7,642 nt of DNA from Bacteroidota bacterium (GTDB taxonomy: Bacteria; Bacteroidota; Bacteroidia; Bacteroidales; Paludibacteraceae): contig JAJZHJ010000058.1 of NCBI GenBank assembly GCA_021804525.1, positions 1 through 7,642 on the forward strand, given 5' to 3'. The position numbers and the translations under genes were made by a program. The first letter of the stretch is position 1. Each line of letters opens with the position of its first letter. Shown here one piece after another: positions 4,731-7,642 of this stretch. The notes under the pieces were generated by a model, which saw only the letters and a program-made list of their open reading frames with translations, had not been told where the DNA came from and ran no database searches.

Positions 4731-6742
4731 ATGGATTTCAAGATTATATCGCCTTATCAACCCACAGAGATCAACCGGAAGCTATAGCTCAATTAGTTGA
4801 TGGAATAAAAAATGGAACCAAATTTCAAACATTGCTTGGCGTAACCGGATCTGGAAAGACTTTTACCATTGCCAATGTGGTAGAACAACTGAATCGACCT
4901 ACGTTGGTGTTAAGTCACAATAAGACATTAGCGGCTCAACTTTATAGTGAATTCAAAACCTTTTTCCCGAATAATGCAGTTGAATACTTTGTTTCATATT
5001 ACGACTATTACCAGCCGGAAGCTTATTTACCTGTCACAGATACCTATATTGAAAAAGACTTATCCATCAATCAAGAGATAGAAAAACTTCGTCTTTCTAC
5101 TACCTCTTCTTTGCTTTCAGGACGAAAGGATGTTATTGTAGTATCATCTGTATCTTGTTTGTACGGTATCGGTAATCCTGAGGATTTTTACAGCAACACC
5201 ATCCACATAGAAAAAGGACAAACCATCGCGCGGAATGTTTTTTTGCGTTCATTGGTCGATAGTCTCTACTCCCGCAACGAAATTGAGTTTAATCGTGGTA
5301 ATTTCCGTGTAAAAGGAGAGACGGTGGACATTTTTTTGGCGTATTCTGATGTGGCGCTACGCGTTATTTTTTGGGGAGATGTGATTGATGAAATTGAAAC
5401 ATTTGATCCAATCAATGGTCATACGTTGTCCATGTTTGACTCGCATGAAATTTATCCGGCCAATATCTTTGTTACGACCAAAGAACGTATCAGCCAAGCC
5501 ATTCATCAAATTCAAGATGATTTAGTAAAGCAAGTGGCCTTTTTTGAATCGATTGGCAAACCGTATGAAGCCAAAAGAATTAATGAAAGAGTCACTTATG
5601 ATCTTGAGATGATTCGCGAACTGGGTTATTGTTCGGGAATTGAAAACTATTCGCGCTATTTTGATGGACGCGAACCGGGTAGTCGTCCGTTCTGTTTGCT
5701 AGATTATTTTCCAAAAGATTTTCTTATGGTGATTGACGAAAGCCACGTTACCATTCCACAAATCAGAGCCATGTATGGTGGCGATGCATCGCGTAAACAA
5801 AACTTAGTAGAGTACGGATTCCGGCTGCCAGCGGCAAAAGATAATCGTCCGTTGCAATTTACTGAGTTTGATGAACTCATTCGTCAAGTGATTTTCGTGA
5901 GTGCAACGCCGGCTGATTATGAATTAGACAAATCGGAAGGTGTGATCATTGAACAAGTAGTAAGACCTACCGGATTACTCGATCCCGTGATTGATGTTCG
6001 ACCCAGTTTGAATCAAATTGACGATTTAATGGAAGAAATTGTTCAAAGAACTGAGCTTGACGAACGGGTGCTGGTAACGACTTTAACCAAACGAATGGCG
6101 GAAGAATTAACTGATTATTTAGCCAAAATGGGGATTCGTTGCAATTATATTCATTCTGATGTGGATACTTTACAACGGGTTAAGTTGATGGACGATCTGC
6201 GCAACGGGTTGTTCGATGTATTGATAGGAGTGAATTTATTGCGCGAAGGATTAGACCTTCCTGAAGTCTCGTTAGTTGCCATTCTTGATGCTGACAAAGA
6301 GGGATTTTTGCGATCGCACCGGTCGTTAACACAAACTGCAGGCCGTGCTGCACGTAATTTAAACGGACGCGTCATTATGTATGCTGATAAAATCACCGAC
6401 AGCATGAAAAAAACAATTGATGAAACCAATCGTCGCCGTGAAAAACAGTTGGCATACAATGCCAAGTTTGGCATCACACCACAATCAATTCGCAAAGGAC
6501 ACACGTCAATTTTAGGACATCAGGCGACAGAAAAGGCAACTGTAAAAGCCTATACAGAACCAACATCGATTGATTTGGCAGCCGATCCAGTTGTGAAATA
6601 TATGAGTCGGCCTGCATTGGAAAAAGCGATTGCAACAACGCGCAAAAACATGCAACAAGCAGCGCGAAAGTTAGAGTTTATAGAAGCAGCACAATATCGT
6701 GATGAATTGATTAAGTTGGATGAGTTGTTGAAGATGAAGTAA
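4731..6742 (+). CDS. uvrB: UvrABC excinuclease subunit B, frameshifted near its 5' end
   Basis: UvrB is the damage-verifying helicase-like subunit of nucleotide excision repair: it is loaded by UvrA and then recruits UvrC. The family N-terminus MDFKIISPYQPT is encoded from ATG 4731, but that frame stops at TAG 4785. The continuation, DQPEAIAQLVDGIKNG..., is in the frame one base away from 4769 to the TAA at 6742. Restoring one base near 4767 gives 670 aa, a normal length. Restored positions: Walker A GVTGSGKT (37-44), damage-clamping beta-hairpin tyrosines in YYDYYQPEAY (90-99), DESH (336-339), SATP (391-394), QTAGRAAR motif VI (535-542), and a C-terminal UVR domain (about residues 627-670). 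Everything after the shift is uninterrupted and conserved, so the break is either recent or a sequencing/assembly error. The long downstream frame has no ATG upstream of Walker A. It converges with argB. Confidence 0.93.
4761..4771 (+). other. single-base deletion (frameshift site) in uvrB
   Basis: The bases read CCC ACA GA GAT: codons for P11 and T12, two bases where the invariant Gly13 codon should stand, then GAT for D14 of the conserved PTGDQPEAI segment. Loss of one G from GGA would give exactly this. The site is not a long homopolymer and does not match an X XXY YYZ slippery heptamer, so programmed frameshifting is unlikely. Confidence 0.85.
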
Positions 6743-6754
6743 ATATAAACTTCA
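6735..6754. terminator. weak bidirectional hairpin between convergent uvrB and argB
   Basis: TGAAGT (6735-6740) pairs with ACTTCA (6749-6754) around an 8-nt AT-only loop. The stem spans the end of uvrB, the 9-nt gap and the argB stop codon. No proper T-run follows on either strand, so this is at best an inefficient shared terminator. Confidence 0.3.
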
Positions 6755-7519
6755 AATTATTCTTGTACCTGCCTGTCCGTCAATAGCATCGGCTTTTGTT
6801 ATAATCACTCGTTTCACACCGGAAACTATTGCATCGAAGGCATTTTCCAATTTGGGAATCATACCGCCTTGTATAATTCCTTCAGAAACATAATGTTCAA
6901 ATTGAACGCGATTGATTTCGGGAATGACGCTTTCGTCGTCATGTTCATTCTGCAAAACACCTTTCTTTTCAAAGCAATAAACTAACGTCACGTCAAAATA
7001 ACGCGCTAATGCTTTTGCTGTTTCTCCGGCAATCGTATCAGCATTGGTATTCAGCAAATTGCCTTTTTTATCGTGGGTCAACGGTGCTAAAACCGGCACA
7101 ATATCCTTTGCAATCAGATCAGCTAAAATAGTTCCGTCCACCGTTTTTACATCGCCTACAAAGCCATAATCAATTTCTTCAACAGGTCGTTTCTCAGATA
7201 ACATGTAGTTCATATCGGCACCAGTCAGTCCTAATGCATTGATACCAAGCGCCTGTAATTGGGCTACGATAGTTTTGTTTACCAAACCACCATAAACCAT
7301 GACCACGACGTTAAGTGTTTCGCTGTCCGTGATTCTGCGTCCATTTACCATAACACTCTCAATGCCCAATTTAGTGGCCAATGCTGTCGCCGAACGACCT
7401 CCGCCATGCACTAACACTTTATGGCCTTTGATAGTTAAAAAATCGTGTAAAAAGGCCTGTAAAGAGTCTTTTTCTTCCACTATTTTGCCACCAACCTTGA
7501 TGATAGTCAGTTTTTCCAT
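6752..7519 (-). CDS. argB: acetylglutamate kinase (N-acetyl- or N-succinyl-glutamate kinase)
   Basis: ArgB phosphorylates the gamma-carboxylate of N-acylglutamate, the second step of arginine synthesis, in the cytosol. The 255-aa product belongs to the amino acid kinase fold. Visible marks are 'IKVGGK' (7-12) with K8, 'HGGG' (38-41) in the phosphate-binding loop, 'VNGRRIT' (58-64) with the substrate-binding Arg, 'LNTNADTIAGETAKAL' (156-171), and 'GGMIPKLENA' (218-227) with K223. The terminal 'GTRII' is also typical. The short length without an N-terminal helix matches the E. coli class, usually not feedback-inhibited by arginine. It starts 4 nt after the argF' stop, so the two are surely one operon. 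Because Bacteroides ArgF' can use N-succinylornithine, the natural substrate here may be N-succinylglutamate; the sequence does not decide. Confidence 0.95.
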   Translation of the reverse strand: MEKLTIIKVGGKIVEEKDSLQAFLHDFLTIKGHKVLVHGGGRSATALATKLGIESVMVNGRRITDSETLNVVVMVYGGLVNKTIVAQLQALGINALGLTGADMNYMLSEKRPVEEIDYGFVGDVKTVDGTILADLIAKDIVPVLAPLTHDKKGNLLNTNADTIAGETAKALARYFDVTLVYCFEKKGVLQNEHDDESVIPEINRVQFEHYVSEGIIQGGMIPKLENAFDAIVSGVKRVIITKADAIDGQAGTRII

Positions 7520-7523
7520 TGGT

Positions 7524-7642
7524 TTAAAGATGTTCTAGAATACGTTTAATCACTACTTGAGCTGATATTTCACGATTTGCCGCTTCAGGAATAACTAGAG
7601 ATTGAGGACTTTCAATCACATCGTCGGTGACAATCATATTGC
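7524..7642 (-). CDS. argF': N-acetyl/N-succinyl-ornithine carbamoyltransferase, C-terminal 38 codons (5' end outside the window)
   Basis: The minus strand is open from the window edge to TAA at 7526-7524. Its 38 full codons begin NMIVTDDVIESPQSLVIPEA and continue ANREISAQVVIKRILEHL. This matches my memory of the C-terminus of the Bacteroides transcarbamylase ArgF', where the conserved LPVRRN motif leads into this segment; the two leftover edge bases (GC) fit a CGC Arg codon before the Asn. The enzyme transfers a carbamoyl group to N-acetyl- or N-succinyl-ornithine, replacing the usual ornithine carbamoyltransferase step. Only the tail is visible, so the substrate-determining residues cannot be inspected. 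argB follows after 4 nt, consistent with translational coupling. Promoter and any ArgR site lie outside. Confidence 0.8.
   Translation of the reverse strand, partial: NMIVTDDVIESPQSLVIPEAANREISAQVVIKRILEHL

Noticed and set aside
4731..4787. Programmed -1 frameshift in uvrB
   Set aside because: No slippery heptamer is present where the two frames overlap (4731-4784), and frameshifting is not known for uvrB.
4832..6742. TTG at 4832 as the true uvrB start
   Set aside because: It is a Leu codon inside the conserved TLLGVTGSGKT strand; the 34 residues before it are clearly conserved UvrB sequence, readable once the missing base is allowed for.
6151..7538. Minus ORF 6151-6504 and plus ORF 7299-7538
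   Set aside because: They are antisense shadows of uvrB and argB respectively.
1..7642. CRISPR arrays, tRNA or rRNA genes, phage or transposase genes, defence systems
   Set aside because: No regularly spaced repeats, no recognised RNA gene consensus and no such protein motifs were seen on either strand.

Overview
This window looks like chromosomal core DNA from an AT-rich member of the Bacteroidota, probably order Bacteroidales. Four things point there. Several gene starts are preceded by the Bacteroidota promoter element TAnnTTTG, and Shine-Dalgarno sequences are absent or poor. A DUF4919 protein, a family I know mainly from Bacteroidales, is present. The arginine genes include the C-terminus of an ArgF'-type N-acetyl/N-succinyl-ornithine carbamoyltransferase. 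At the left edge there is a secreted protein with the 'TAYQWYxNxxxIxGxTxQYY' module common in this phylum. The genus cannot be fixed from the sequence alone; a Paludibacter-like organism is only a guess.

Layout, left to right. Positions 1-251 (minus) hold the N-terminal part of a secreted protein or lipoprotein that runs off the left edge. Positions 361-2091 (minus) hold dnaX, the DNA polymerase III tau/gamma subunit. Positions 2092-2519 are a divergent intergenic region with promoters for both sides and a 192-bp structure bounded by perfect 11-bp inverted repeats and a near-perfect 8-bp direct repeat. A plus-strand block follows: a Nudix hydrolase (2520-3029), an exported DUF4919 protein (3161-3853), a HAD phosphatase (3959-4687) and uvrB (4731-6742). 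On the minus strand, converging on uvrB with a 9-nt gap, lies the tail of an arginine operon: the argF' 3' end (7524-7642) followed 4 nt later by argB (6752-7519).

Most of the content is housekeeping: replication (dnaX), nucleotide excision repair (uvrB), arginine synthesis (argF'-argB) and small-molecule phosphohydrolases. I see no defence system, CRISPR array, phage gene, transposase, tRNA or rRNA.

Three observations deserve attention. First, uvrB is frameshifted: its conserved N-terminus (MDFKIISPYQPT) and the rest of the gene (DQPEAIAQL...) lie in different frames, separated by one missing base near 4767, while the remaining 636 codons are intact. Second, dnaX carries a run of nine A on its coding strand exactly after domain III, and slippage by one base either way leads to a stop within 2-4 codons. 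This arrangement would yield a short gamma-like subunit, as the A9 tract of Thermus dnaX does. Third, the 2181-2388 element looks like a small mobile element (MITE) or a structured RNA, and its right-hand parts may supply a promoter for dnaX. No undescribed multi-gene system is evident.
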